This document shows, piece by piece, positions 15,323-23,293 of a stretch of DNA of 64,000 nt. The stretch comes from Actinomyces succiniciruminis (GTDB lineage Bacteria; Actinomycetota; Actinomycetes; Actinomycetales; Actinomycetaceae), in the NCBI RefSeq assembly GCF_900002405.1, contig NZ_LK995470.1, positions 62,001 through 126,000 on the forward strand, written 5' to 3'. The number at the start of each line of letters is the position of its first letter. Within the stretch, counting starts at the first letter, position 1. A model generated the notes under the pieces. That model was not told where the DNA came from, did no database searches, and saw only the letters and a list, made by a program, of their open reading frames with translations. A program made the position numbers and the translations under genes.

Positions 15323-15876
15323 CAGTCCGCGTCCTGACCGGTGTCAGCGACCTGGACGAGGCCCTCGGCGGCGTCGACGACGCGGGCCATGGCGGCGTCG
15401 TGACTGAGCGGCGAGGCGATGCCCAGCTCAGAGAGCCGCCTGCTGAGCGTCCGCACGGCCTCGGTCGGCACGACGGACAAGTCCTCCCACGTCTCGATCT
15501 CGTCATCTGCGGAATCCCTGAAGATGTAGCCGGCGTCGCTCCCGCCGGAGAACAGGTGGTAGGCGTACATGCTGCTGCGCAGGGCGACCATGCCGCCGAT
15601 GTCGCGGTGGTCCTGGTGGCCGTCGAGTATGCGGATGATCGGCTCCGTCGGCCAGGACTCGGCCTCGGGCTCAGGGTCGGACTCAGGCGGCACGACGACG
15701 TCGAGTGTCGCGTCGGAACGGTACGTAGTGGTGCCGTCGTGCCAATAGATGACGACGTGCTGCGTGCCGTAGTCGCACACCCTCAGGATCTGCCGGGTCT
15801 CACCATGGTGGCGGATGAGCATTCCACGCTCCAGCTCGGCAGCGGGGGTGGGTCGGATGGTGATTGTGTCGGTCAT
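15322..15876 (-). CDS. Hypothetical early phage protein
   Basis: A 184-residue acidic protein. The beginning, with AELERGMLIRHHGETRQILRV and VVIYWHDGTTTYRSD, looks like a small SH3-like beta-barrel (residues about 12-60). A proline/glutamate linker separates it from a second part of strand and helix. It ends with an acidic tail. The four-base overlap with the resolvase gene upstream implies coupled expression. No family is recognised. Confidence 0.58.
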   Translation of the reverse strand: MTDTITIRPTPAAELERGMLIRHHGETRQILRVCDYGTQHVVIYWHDGTTTYRSDATLDVVVPPESDPEPEAESWPTEPIIRILDGHQDHRDIGGMVALRSSMYAYHLFSGGSDAGYIFRDSADDEIETWEDLSVVPTEAVRTLSRRLSELGIASPLSHDAAMARVVDAAEGLVQVADTGQDAD

Positions 15877-16298
15877 GGCTGGGGCTCCTGGTAGACGTGG
15901 ATGTGGAAGGTGTAGGTGCGTTGGCCGAGGATCTTGGGCGAGAGCCGGCCGGAGGGCTGGAGGGTGATGCCGTCCAGGTGGCGGTCGTCGTCATCCGGGA
16001 GCAGCCCGGCCCTGGTGAGGCCGTCGACCAGGGGCTTGACGGTCCAGTGCAGGTTGTGGATATCCCGGCGCCGGCGGTCGGGGTAGTCGACGCCGATGAC
16101 GATCCGCGCCCGGTGAAGGTGGGGGGCGCGCCGGTAGCGGGCGGTCGCCTCAGCCACGGTCCGGATCGCCCGCGTCTTGCGGATCTTCTCCCGCCGTCCG
16201 TCCCGGCCGTTGCCGGTCAGGACATCCGCGGCCGCCAGGCGCATCGGCGCCTCCCACACCAGCACCCCGGCACCGGTGGTGATCGCGTTGGTGGTCAT
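15873..16298 (-). CDS. rusA: RusA-type Holliday junction resolvase
   Basis: A 141-residue endodeoxyribonuclease. The RusA signature is plain: RRRRDIHNLHWTVKPLVDGL at residues 75-94, with Asp79 and Lys88 as likely catalytic residues, then AGLLPDDDDRHLDG at 97-110 with the metal-binding aspartates. Such phage resolvases cut branched DNA before packaging or during recombination. It starts at an ATG overlapping the glutaredoxin stop and is part of the early operon. Confidence 0.88.
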   Translation of the reverse strand: MTTNAITTGAGVLVWEAPMRLAAADVLTGNGRDGRREKIRKTRAIRTVAEATARYRRAPHLHRARIVIGVDYPDRRRRDIHNLHWTVKPLVDGLTRAGLLPDDDDRHLDGITLQPSGRLSPKILGQRTYTFHIHVYQEPQP

Positions 16299-16606
16299 GC
16301 TCCGGCCTCCTGCTCATCCCAGACGCTGGGCGCGTAGGTGTCGATGTGCTGACGGACCTTGTCGGGGCGGAAGCCGCCCCACACGCCGGCCACGAGCCCC
16401 ACGGGGGTCATTGCCACCACTACGGGCGCGCTGGTGACGTGCTGGTCGGCGGCCAGGCGCCGGGCCTCGGGGTGATCAGCCAGCGGGCGGGCCCGGTACC
16501 GGGCGCCCAGCTGCTCCAGGTGCCGGATCACCTGGTCGCAGCGCGGGCAGTGGTCCTTGGTGTAGACGTCGAACCAGGGAAGGTTGCGGTCGTGGGTACC
16601 CATCAC
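16295..16606 (-). CDS. Glutaredoxin/NrdH-like redox protein
   Basis: A 103-residue thioredoxin-fold protein. The active site is C20-P-R-C23 after the strand FDVYTKD, and VTSAPVVVA supplies the cis-proline strand (residues about 56-65). The short size and the Cys-Pro-x-Cys motif match NrdH-type glutaredoxins that feed electrons to ribonucleotide reductase. No reductase gene is visible in the window, so it may serve the host enzyme during phage replication. The assignment to fold is firm, the partner is inferred. Confidence 0.85.
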   Translation of the reverse strand: MMGTHDRNLPWFDVYTKDHCPRCDQVIRHLEQLGARYRARPLADHPEARRLAADQHVTSAPVVVAMTPVGLVAGVWGGFRPDKVRQHIDTYAPSVWDEQEAGA

Positions 16607-16809
16607 GCCTCCCGATCCGTGGCGGCGTTGATGCGGCTGCGGGCCCGCGAGGTGGCCCAGGACAGCAGGCGCTCCGCCCGGGCCGCCTCACGGCGGATGG
16701 CCGCCACCACCTCAGACCCGGACGACTCATCAATGGCCTCGGCGGGCAGCTCCTCGATGACCTCGATCGGGTCGGCAAGGTCCCGCTCGATACGCACGAT
16801 CACTCTCAT
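16603..16809 (-). CDS. Small hypothetical phage protein
   Basis: A 68-residue protein with a strand-like start (MRVIVRIERDLADPI), an acidic linker and a helical, arginine-rich C-terminal half. It overlaps both neighbours by four bases, a sign of a genuine operon gene. No motif allows a functional call. Confidence 0.58.
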   Translation of the reverse strand: MRVIVRIERDLADPIEVIEELPAEAIDESSGSEVVAAIRREAARAERLLSWATSRARSRINAATDREA

Positions 16810-17741
16810 GCCGCATCACCACCCCACGGCGAGCCACCGCTGGCGTCGTCGCCGGCGGTGTCGTCATCGGGGGCCTGGCCGGCCAGGTAGCCGTCGATAG
16901 CGCGGACGAACGCGGCCTCCACATCCATGCTGGAGACCTCGGCGTCGGCGTCATCGCCGTCCAGGTCGGGCAGGACTGCGTCCAGCAGCGGGTCCAGCAG
17001 GTCCCCGGCGTAGCAGGACACGTCCTCAAACACAGGCAGCGTGTGCGGGTCCTGGGAGCCCAGGGTGACCCCCAGGTAAACGGACCCAGGCACCACCTCC
17101 TCCAGGTCGTTGGCGTCCAGACGGCGGCGAGCGGAGTACCCCCACACCAGGACCGTCTGATCCCCGCCCATGACCCCGAGCCGGCACGACAGTGAGTCAC
17201 CGACCATCGCCGCGGTGCGGCCCATGGCGGTGGCGTCCTTCGCCCACAGGGCCACGTGCCCGCGGGACGCCAGACGGGCCTGGGAGGCCTGCACCAGCAT
17301 GGCGGCCGCATCGGCCCGCTCGGGGTCCAGGGGCGGGGGGGCCGTGCGCACCGTGACCTGCCGGCCTCCCCACAGCACCCCCACCTCACGCACCGTGAGG
17401 GCCAGGTTGGGCTCGTCGATGACGATCTCGACGTCTTCGGCGGTGGCGTGGGCCAGCATGCCGATCAAGTCCGCCAGCACCGGCCGGGTGGCCCACACGT
17501 CCGGCACCGGCACGCCGTCGTCGTCGACGTCGACCACCAGGGCCCGGGTACACACGTACCGCGCCTTATCCTTGGCGACGGCCAGGCACAGCAGGTAGTC
17601 GCCGGCCACGGTCAGGCGCGCCACCCCGACCCCGACCGGCCGGTCCTCATCCCGCTGCCGGGACGGCAGGTGCGGCACCAGACCCTGCAAGGCGCCCAGC
17701 AGCGACGCGGTCCGCACCGTCAAACGCACAACAGCGCTCAT
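16806..17741 (-). CDS. Hypothetical phage protein, possibly processivity-clamp-like
   Basis: A 311-residue protein located next to the ParB-like gene. Its alternating strands, for example ARLTVAGDYLLCLAVA, VEIVIDEPNLALTVREVGVLWGG and QVTVRTAPPPLD, recall DnaN-like clamp proteins used by actinophages, but no diagnostic clamp motif was recognised. The C-terminal 40 residues are acidic. It abuts the ParB-like gene (one-base overlap). The clamp idea is a guess to be tested by structure comparison. Confidence 0.5.
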   Translation of the reverse strand: MSAVVRLTVRTASLLGALQGLVPHLPSRQRDEDRPVGVGVARLTVAGDYLLCLAVAKDKARYVCTRALVVDVDDDGVPVPDVWATRPVLADLIGMLAHATAEDVEIVIDEPNLALTVREVGVLWGGRQVTVRTAPPPLDPERADAAAMLVQASQARLASRGHVALWAKDATAMGRTAAMVGDSLSCRLGVMGGDQTVLVWGYSARRRLDANDLEEVVPGSVYLGVTLGSQDPHTLPVFEDVSCYAGDLLDPLLDAVLPDLDGDDADAEVSSMDVEAAFVRAIDGYLAGQAPDDDTAGDDASGGSPWGGDAA

Positions 17742-19573
17742 CAGTCCTCCCCCTTCTCGTGTTCCTCAGTGCCGGCGTCCTCGCCGGCACCGTCCTCGTC
17801 GTCGTGGTTAGCGGTGGTGTCGAGCCCATCAATGAGCTCTTGCTCGATCGGGGCGGGGGCGTACCCCCAGCGGGCCAGGGTGTCCAGATGGGTGGCGAGC
17901 ATCCGGTCGTACCTGTGGCTGGCGGGGTTGTCCTGGCGCCAGGAGTCGCGGGCGATGGTTCCCTCCATCAGCGCCAGCGCCCAGGACAGCAGGCCCCGCT
18001 TCGCCTCCCGCGGTGACCCGGCGTCCTGGTCCAGGCCGGCAGGGGACAACCCGAGGTGCTCCATGCCCTTGTCCTTAGCCATGCCGGAGACGTAGGAGTG
18101 CGCGTAGCGGACCACGGCGAGGACGTAGCCCAGGGCGTCGGTGGGCAGCACCCGGCGGGGCAGCAGCTGCTCGCGGATCCACGCCCGCCGCACCCGGTTA
18201 GCGGAGTCCATGTCCTCGTTGCGCCGGCGCACCCGGGCACGCTCGGCCCGCATCTCCTCGCTCTGCGGCCCCGACGTCGCACCCGACGACGGCTGGGCGT
18301 ACTTGTTGCGGTGCCCGTGGGCCGCCCAGTCCATGCACCCGTAGAAGGCGACCTTGCAGCGGGGGTCGGGGTCGTCGCCGTGGAGCGAGGTGTAGTCGTA
18401 GTCGATGACGGTCACGTGCCCCGGGCAGGAGACGTGCGAGGCCTCGTCGACCGGCTTCCCGTGCTCATCCAGCAGGTCCGATAGGGGCCGCGCAGTACCG
18501 GCGGCCTTGGCGAACTTCTCGCGGGTGATCACGTGGCGGTGGCCGTTGGCGAGCAGCTCATCCGTGCACTTCTGGCGTGCCCGGGCGCACAGGCCGTCCC
18601 ACTTGGTGCGGTCCACGATGTGGTCCACCTGCTCGGGGTGGGCCTCGATCTGCTTGACCGCGTCCGCCAGCGCCTCCGGAGAGGCTGCCAGGTCGGTCAT
18701 GGTGGCGATCTTCCCCAGGACCGTCAGGTCCATATCCTTCATGCGGCGGCCCAGGTCGCGTACCGGCTCTGCGGCGCTGGCGATCGCCTTGGCGTTGATC
18801 AGCTCGGAGTAGCGCACGCCTCGGCGCTGCAGATCCTTGCGGGGCATGCCCAGCAGCACCAGCTGATGGATCGCATCCGCCCGCTCGGTGGGCAGGGTGC
18901 GGGCGTGCTCGTCGTTCTCCACCAGCTGCTGACTGATCCGGTCGGCGTCGTCGGCGGGCTCCACGATCAGCGCCGGCACCAGCCCCAGGCCCGCCTCCAG
19001 GGCGGCGGCCAGGCGCCGGTGACCGTCCAGCACCACCAGGCCCGTCAGCGTCGGATACACGTGCAGATCCCGCAGCACCCCCATCTCAGCGATCGTGGCC
19101 GTGAAGCGCTCATCCACCCGCAGGGCCCGGCGGATATTCGGCCCCACCTCCAACAGGCCCGGCTCGACCATGACCCGCTCACCGGGCACCACGTTCCCCA
19201 GCGGGGAGCGGGCCTCAGCCTCCGACAGCACACGCACACCACCAGCGGGCGCGCCGGCGGCCGGGGCCGGCTGCGAGGCCGGCATGATCCCGAGCTCACG
19301 CAGCCGGGACAGGTCGTAGGTCGCCGGCATATTCGGCGTCGCCGCCACCGTGACGGTGATCCAGCCGGCCTCCAGCAGCCGGTCCAGCACCCGCCGCAGC
19401 GTCCGCGCCGACAGGCCCGTCGTCGCCGCGAGGGTCGCCTGCGAGACGCACACCGTCTCCTCACCCGCCACAGCCACGGCCAGCAGGTGCTCAGCCACCA
19501 GCCGCGCCTGGTCATCATCGGCGTCGATCGTGGGTGTGGTCTTGTCCCGTGTCGTCTGTGTCGTGGTGGTCAT
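17741..19573 (-). CDS. ParB/Spo0J-like DNA-binding protein with N-terminal HTH
   Basis: A 610-residue protein from the ATG at 19573 (AAGGA nine bases upstream). Residues about 44-70 form a helix-turn-helix (SQATLAATTGLSARTLRRVL). Residues about 135-225 carry a ParB N-terminal fold, with VLDGHRRLAAALEAG at 181-195 standing for the usual GERR box and QLVENDEHARTL at 217-228. A second helical region follows, then a long C-terminal part with several Cys/His residues and an acidic end. It is larger than plasmid ParB and has no ParA partner nearby, so regulation or replication is more likely than partition. Confidence 0.8.
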   Translation of the reverse strand: MTTTTQTTRDKTTPTIDADDDQARLVAEHLLAVAVAGEETVCVSQATLAATTGLSARTLRRVLDRLLEAGWITVTVAATPNMPATYDLSRLRELGIMPASQPAPAAGAPAGGVRVLSEAEARSPLGNVVPGERVMVEPGLLEVGPNIRRALRVDERFTATIAEMGVLRDLHVYPTLTGLVVLDGHRRLAAALEAGLGLVPALIVEPADDADRISQQLVENDEHARTLPTERADAIHQLVLLGMPRKDLQRRGVRYSELINAKAIASAAEPVRDLGRRMKDMDLTVLGKIATMTDLAASPEALADAVKQIEAHPEQVDHIVDRTKWDGLCARARQKCTDELLANGHRHVITREKFAKAAGTARPLSDLLDEHGKPVDEASHVSCPGHVTVIDYDYTSLHGDDPDPRCKVAFYGCMDWAAHGHRNKYAQPSSGATSGPQSEEMRAERARVRRRNEDMDSANRVRRAWIREQLLPRRVLPTDALGYVLAVVRYAHSYVSGMAKDKGMEHLGLSPAGLDQDAGSPREAKRGLLSWALALMEGTIARDSWRQDNPASHRYDRMLATHLDTLARWGYAPAPIEQELIDGLDTTANHDDEDGAGEDAGTEEHEKGED

Positions 19574-19896
19574 GTGAAGAGTCCTTCCTGGGCGGGCGCG
19601 GTCTGGGCGCGCAGCTGTCTGCCGGTGGTGAGGTGGCGGCTGACCTGGCCGGTCGGGTCCACGGTCAGTCGCAGGCTCGCGGTCAGGTAGGCGGCCGCCC
19701 ACGCCACGTGGTCCTCCACCCCGGGGCTGATGGCGGCGGCCTCCGCCAGCACCTGGGCGACCCCGGCAGGGCTGCCGGTCGCGGCGGCCGACAGGGCGTT
19801 GAGGGTCAGGCGCAGGGCCTGACGCTGCTGGTAGTCCGTGAGGGCCATCCACGTCTTGCGGCGCGACCCGGCCGAGATGTTGTTCGCAGCGGTCAT
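19570..19896 (-). CDS. Hypothetical early phage protein
   Basis: A 108-residue helical protein rich in alanine. The N-terminal segment RKTWMALTDYQQRQALRLTLNAL suggests an amphipathic helix. The stop overlaps the ParB-like start by four bases, so it is co-translated with it and may be a partner. No known domain. Confidence 0.55.
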   Translation of the reverse strand: MTAANNISAGSRRKTWMALTDYQQRQALRLTLNALSAAATGSPAGVAQVLAEAAAISPGVEDHVAWAAAYLTASLRLTVDPTGQVSRHLTTGRQLRAQTAPAQEGLFT

Positions 19897-19899
19897 GGG

Positions 19900-20667
19900 T
19901 CACCTCACCCAGCCTTCGGTGGGCAGCGGACGGCGCCGCTGCTCCCTAATGGGGCCAAGACGCACCGGCACCGACGACGCCGCAGCGGGCGTTGCGGCTG
20001 GTTTGGTGACGCGCTTGATCGTCCTCGGCTTGGCTGCCTTCGCACGCCGGCGCTTGGGCCTGGAGGCCTTGCGGGCGGCGCGCCGGCGCTCCTGCTCGGC
20101 CCGGGCAGCTCGCAGCTGCTCAGCGCGAGCCTCCTTCCGGTCCCGCTCAGCCCGCCACGCCGCGGCGACCTGCTCGCTGCTGGGCAGGCCAGCCGGGGCA
20201 CCGTAAGCGGCCGTGTACTCGGCCTCCAAGGCCCGTCCCTGGCCGGTCAGCGCATAGGCACCACCCGTGTAGGACAGGCAGCCGCGCTGACGCAGCTTGG
20301 CCAGGGCGGCGCGCACCGCGGACTTGCGCACACCGGTCGCGTCCGCCAGCACCCCCAGCGGGCACGGGCCCGCCACCACGAGAGTGGACAGCACCAGGTG
20401 TGCCGTGGTCGGACAGCGCCCCAGCTGGCCGATAGCCGACCGATCCCCTGCCAGCATCCGCCGACCCGCGCCGGTGACCCGCACCGAGCCGTCCGACGCA
20501 GTACCCTCGATCAAGCCCCTGCCGCGCAGGCGCGACAGGATGGTCGAGAGCCGCTTACGGGTGCGTCCTGTGGCCCGCTCCAGGGCAGGGTAGGCGTGGT
20601 TGCCGTCGGCTACCGCCGCCAGCACCAGGTCCATCGTCGGCGAATCCTTCACCGCCAGGCCCATCAC
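19900..20667 (-). CDS. Tandem winged-helix DNA-binding protein
   Basis: A 255-residue protein with two winged-helix-like units. The first covers residues about 12-75 (AYPALERATGRTRKRLSTILSRL, then a wing with SVRVTGAGRRML). The second covers residues about 85-155 (LGVLADATGVRKSAVRAALAKL, then YALTGQGRALEAEY). A long arginine/alanine-rich helix and basic tail follow. It may be an operon regulator or a replication helper. It overlaps the upstream gene by four bases. Confidence 0.65.
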   Translation of the reverse strand: MMGLAVKDSPTMDLVLAAVADGNHAYPALERATGRTRKRLSTILSRLRGRGLIEGTASDGSVRVTGAGRRMLAGDRSAIGQLGRCPTTAHLVLSTLVVAGPCPLGVLADATGVRKSAVRAALAKLRQRGCLSYTGGAYALTGQGRALEAEYTAAYGAPAGLPSSEQVAAAWRAERDRKEARAEQLRAARAEQERRRAARKASRPKRRRAKAAKPRTIKRVTKPAATPAAASSVPVRLGPIREQRRRPLPTEGWVR

Positions 20668-21326
20668 GACTCACCCCCGCCCTGGGGGTTGATGCGCAGG
20701 TACTCGACGGCAGCCACAGCGGAGGCATCACCCTCGGACGCGAGCCCAGCCAGCATCTCCCGCACTCGACGAGGCGACATCAGCGCCTCAGTCAGCGCCA
20801 TCAGGGCCGAGCCCATCCAGTCGGGGGGAGCCACCAGCTCACACACCATCACTGGCACACCGTCGCCGCCGTCACCGTCGGCGTCCGTGCCGATCGTGAC
20901 CTGCCCGCCCGGGGACAGGACCATCCGCAGATGCGAGTGCGGACCAGCGTGTATCCGCTCGATGACCGCGTCCGTCTCACATTCGACCGCGCCGTCGACG
21001 ATCCGCGCGGCGGCCGCCAACACCTCCTCGCCACCGGCGCCGTCGTCGACGTCGGCGGTGTCAGGGGTCGGCGCCGATGCTGCAGCGCCGCTGGCACCGG
21101 CCGGACCATGCGGGGCGGGCTCAGCGCCCACACCCGCAGGGTCGGGTCCGCCATCAGCGGTGAGCATCAGGCCAGCGCCCAGGCCACCCAGGCCCAGCGC
21201 CAGCAGCGACAGCCCCGACATGGCCGGCGCCCGGCCAGTCACCGCCAGCCAGGCCTGCACGCAGCCGACCAGCACACCCACGCACAGCAGGCACGCACCA
21301 GCCATGATCCGTTTCTCCGCACTCAT
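20664..21326 (-). CDS. Membrane-anchored phage protein
   Basis: A 220-residue protein from the ATG at 21326, overlapping the previous stop. Two hydrophobic segments occupy residues about 8-28 and 37-57, then the chain becomes acidic and soluble with no recognised domain (residues about 60-220). The topology suggests a helical hairpin in the membrane with a cytoplasmic domain. Such proteins in early operons sometimes alter host envelope processes; here the role is unknown. Confidence 0.58.
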   Translation of the reverse strand: MSAEKRIMAGACLLCVGVLVGCVQAWLAVTGRAPAMSGLSLLALGLGGLGAGLMLTADGGPDPAGVGAEPAPHGPAGASGAAASAPTPDTADVDDGAGGEEVLAAAARIVDGAVECETDAVIERIHAGPHSHLRMVLSPGGQVTIGTDADGDGGDGVPVMVCELVAPPDWMGSALMALTEALMSPRRVREMLAGLASEGDASAVAAVEYLRINPQGGGES

Positions 21327-21577
21327 CGCGCCATCGCCTCCTCGCGGGAGGTGGTGGCTGCGGCGGCGTTGCGGGCCAGGACCTCCACGCACGGGCACGG
21401 CTCGCCAGCCATGTGGTGGTAGCCGTCGCAGCGGTCATCGGTGCAGCCGCACCGGTCACCCGGCCACCGGGCAGTGTCAGGGCCGTAGTGGTGGTCGACG
21501 TACTGGCGCACGGTGATCCCCTCAGCGGCGATAGTCGCGCGGGCGGCGCGGGACAGGCCAGACACACGAGCAGTCAT
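21323..21577 (-). CDS. Small cysteine/histidine-rich phage protein
   Basis: An 84-residue protein. The ATG at 21577 follows GGAGGAGGTG and overlaps the stop of the next gene upstream. The middle contains CGCTDDRCDGYHH followed by CPCVEV, a cluster that could bind zinc. The first 25 residues are basic and helical. The longer frame upstream of this start is antiframe to the neighbour. Function unknown. Confidence 0.58.
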   Translation of the reverse strand: MTARVSGLSRAARATIAAEGITVRQYVDHHYGPDTARWPGDRCGCTDDRCDGYHHMAGEPCPCVEVLARNAAAATTSREEAMAR

Positions 21578-21777
21578 CGGGCCGGCACCTCCTCCATGGT
21601 GTTGTCGGCGATCACGAGCGATCGCAGGTAGTTGGTGGCCTCCTCGGCTACGCCGTCGTCGGCGAGCAGCCAGTCGGCCAGGCCGCACTCCGCAGTGCGG
21701 GCCGCGTCCCGGAGTACGTCGACCAGACGCTTCCGGTCCGCCTTGTGGCGGGGCTTGTAAGATTTGGTTCGAGCCAT
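21574..21777 (-). CDS. Small hypothetical phage protein
   Basis: A 67-residue protein with a strongly basic N-terminus (MARTKSYKPRHKADRKR) and an acidic C-terminal half, reminiscent of small DNA-associated proteins. The ATG at 21777 follows AAAGGAAC, a good ribosome site, which fits an operon restart after the hairpin upstream. Confidence 0.56.
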   Translation of the reverse strand: MARTKSYKPRHKADRKRLVDVLRDAARTAECGLADWLLADDGVAEEATNYLRSLVIADNTMEEVPAR

Positions 21778-21803
21778 TGGTTCGTTCCTTTCTGTGGCTC
21801 ACC

Positions 21804-21832
21804 GGCCGCCGGCAGTCGCGTTGCTGGCGGCC
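21804..21832. terminator. GC-rich stem-loop between two early genes
   Basis: GGCCGCCGGCA (21804-21814) pairs with TGCTGGCGGCC (21822-21832), eleven positions with one imperfect pair and a short loop. No U-run follows in the leftward direction, so it may attenuate or stabilise the early message rather than end it; to the right it is followed by ACTTCTTTG. Confidence 0.42.
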
Positions 21833-21859
21833 ACTTCTTTGCCGTGGCGTGGCTTGGGG

Positions 21860-22117
21860 TTAGATGCGGAGCTCACGGGAGGTGAGCCAGGTATCCAGGT
21901 CGGTGGGGCGCACCACCCGAGTCCGCTCCCCGATCTCGATCGCGGGCAGGTCCCCGGTACGGATCGCGGCCAGCACGGCCGGGCGGGGGATGCCGGTCAG
22001 GCGGCACACATCCGCCACCGACAGGGACCGCACCTCCGGGACGGCACCGGCCGTCAGTGCCCGCTCGATCCGGTCCAGGCGCTCAGCGATCGCCTCCAGC
22101 GTCGCGGCCGTCATCAC
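21860..22117 (-). CDS. xis: Excisionase/MerR-type helix-turn-helix protein
   Basis: An 85-residue protein from a GTG at 22117 (or the ATG three bases on). Residues about 30-80 form the winged helix used by phage excisionases: LSVADVCRLTGIPRPAVLAAIRTGDLPAIEIGERTRVVRPTDLDTWL, with the RVV-R-DL-WL wing typical of the family. It could be the recombination directionality factor for the integrase at 26 kb, although it is not adjacent to it; a transcriptional role is equally possible. Confidence 0.72.
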   Translation of the reverse strand: MMTAATLEAIAERLDRIERALTAGAVPEVRSLSVADVCRLTGIPRPAVLAAIRTGDLPAIEIGERTRVVRPTDLDTWLTSRELRI

Positions 22118-22770
22118 GCCTCACCCCCATCCAGGGCGTCACTGGTGGTGGGGTGGGCGGGGCCGGCGCAGCTACGAGACGCCAGCCCCGCCCCGCACCC
22201 AGCGCCGCACGACCGGCAGGAGTCAGACCGGCCCGCGGCGGGGTGCACCTCCTCGGTGGCCTCATCCCCATTACCCCGCGACGACGCCGGGCCCTCAGCC
22301 GCCACGTCGCCGCTCACCGAGGAGGCAGTCTTCTCTTCCCGACCCGGGACCGGAGCCTCCTCGGTAGGCTCCGAGTCACCGCAACCCGCCGACGCAACCG
22401 ACGCGTCAGCACCGCCTACCGAGGAGGAATCATGAGCGGACGCACCGAATACAGGCACGTCTCCTTCTGCCAGCCGACAGCCACGCTTCTCGGGGCTGAC
22501 GGCCCCGGAGGCGTATCCATTCAAACCATCAGCTTCACCAAGTCCATTCCCCAGCTCGCTGAGTACATGGACGGATGGGAGGTCGTCTCCCATCAGGTCG
22601 TCCCGGCCGGAGACCTCTGCTTCCTGACGCTGCTGCTTAAGACCACCACGACAATCCCGGACGACCTGTCCGCTCTGGACGAGACGCAGTGACCCGGTGT
22701 TGTCGCCGGCGACTACGTAGTCGGTGGCCGTCAGTCGGTCCACAAGAAGGGGCATCGCATCGCTCATCAC
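22114..22770 (-). CDS. Doubtful acidic ORF in the early operon, overlapped by a plus-strand gene
   Basis: A 218-codon frame starting at a GTG (22770) that overlaps the preceding stop and follows GAGGAGG, and ending in overlap with the xis-like gene, so by position it looks like an operon gene. However, over 22432-22692 the plus strand carries a better coding pattern, and codons in this frame there have many A/T third positions. The C-terminal third is Ser/Glu/Ala-rich with a CRSCGAGCGAG cluster. Either it is real with an unusual overlap, or only parts of it are translated. Confidence 0.38.
   Translation of the reverse strand: MMSDAMPLLVDRLTATDYVVAGDNTGSLRLVQSGQVVRDCRGGLKQQRQEAEVSGRDDLMGDDLPSVHVLSELGNGLGEADGLNGYASGAVSPEKRGCRLAEGDVPVFGASAHDSSSVGGADASVASAGCGDSEPTEEAPVPGREEKTASSVSGDVAAEGPASSRGNGDEATEEVHPAAGRSDSCRSCGAGCGAGLASRSCAGPAHPTTSDALDGGEA
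22432..22692 (+). CDS. Small DUF4177-like protein on the opposite strand
   Basis: An 86-residue protein whose ATG at 22432 stands behind GAGGAGGAATC, an ideal ribosome site. The sequence pattern (a short strand start, then a central IPQLAEYMDGWEVVSHQVV, then CFLTLLLKT) resembles the DUF4177 family of small alpha/beta proteins with a GWE motif. Third codon positions are about four-fifths G/C, better than for the overlapping leftward frame. It reads against the whole surrounding operon, so it is probably transcribed on its own in the lysogen. Function unknown. Confidence 0.6.
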   Translation: MSGRTEYRHVSFCQPTATLLGADGPGGVSIQTISFTKSIPQLAEYMDGWEVVSHQVVPAGDLCFLTLLLKTTTTIPDDLSALDETQ

Positions 22771-23213
22771 GCGACCTCCTCGTCGGAGGAGCGGTGCGTG
22801 GCCGGGTCCTCATCACCCGACAGGTGCCTGGCGGCGTCGTCCAGTGACCAGCACGAGTCACACGCGGCCTCGTGCTCCAGGAGGGCCTCGACCGGGACGT
22901 CCGCGAGCGCCGCACCTACACGCTCGACTGTCGTGGCACCCTCGAACTCCGCTCGGGCGGGCTCGGGCTCGACGACGACGGAACTATCTCCATCGGCCGA
23001 GACACGAGCCAGCATGTCCGCCGGTTCGACACCCAGAGCCTGGCTCAGCGAGGTGAACTCATCCACGGAGATGGCTCGCTTGCCCGTGATCTTTCGGTAC
23101 ACGTTCGATGCCTCAAGTCCAGCTTTGGCGGCGAGAGCGCGGAAGGTGAGGTGCTGACGCTGCATCTCCTCGCGCAGTCCCGCAGCAGCTGCTTCGTTCC
23201 ACGTCGTTTGCAT
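22767..23213 (-). CDS. XRE-family regulator heading the leftward operon (Cro-like)
   Basis: A 148-residue protein from the ATG at 23213. Residues about 18-75 form an XRE helix-turn-helix (LTFRALAAKAGLEASNVYRKI, then SVDEFTSLSQALGV). The C-terminal half is acidic. There is no ribosome site; instead a TTGACT/TACTGT promoter places the likely transcript start at the ATG itself, so the message is probably leaderless. Facing the plus-strand repressor gene, it takes the place of Cro as first gene of the lytic operon. It could also autoregulate. Confidence 0.78.
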   Translation of the reverse strand: MQTTWNEAAAAGLREEMQRQHLTFRALAAKAGLEASNVYRKITGKRAISVDEFTSLSQALGVEPADMLARVSADGDSSVVVEPEPARAEFEGATTVERVGAALADVPVEALLEHEAACDSCWSLDDAARHLSGDEDPATHRSSDEEVA

Positions 23214-23283
23214 ATGGCAACAGTAGGGTCGACCGCTCCGTGTAGTCAAATAACAACAGTCCGAGGTTTGTTGCTATATGGCA
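23212..23283. promoter_or_regulatory. Lysogeny switch region: divergent promoters with repeated ATATGGCA
   Basis: Between the two diverging XRE genes, ATATGGCA occurs at 23212-23219 over the leftward start and again at 23276-23283 before the rightward start; CAACAGT is also duplicated (23217-23223 and 23254-23260). On the minus strand TTGACT (23249-23244) and TACTGT (23225-23220) with 18-base spacing form the leftward promoter. The repeats are candidate operators. Local A/T content is the highest in the prophage. Confidence 0.55.
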
Positions 23284-23293
23284 TACTTGACGC

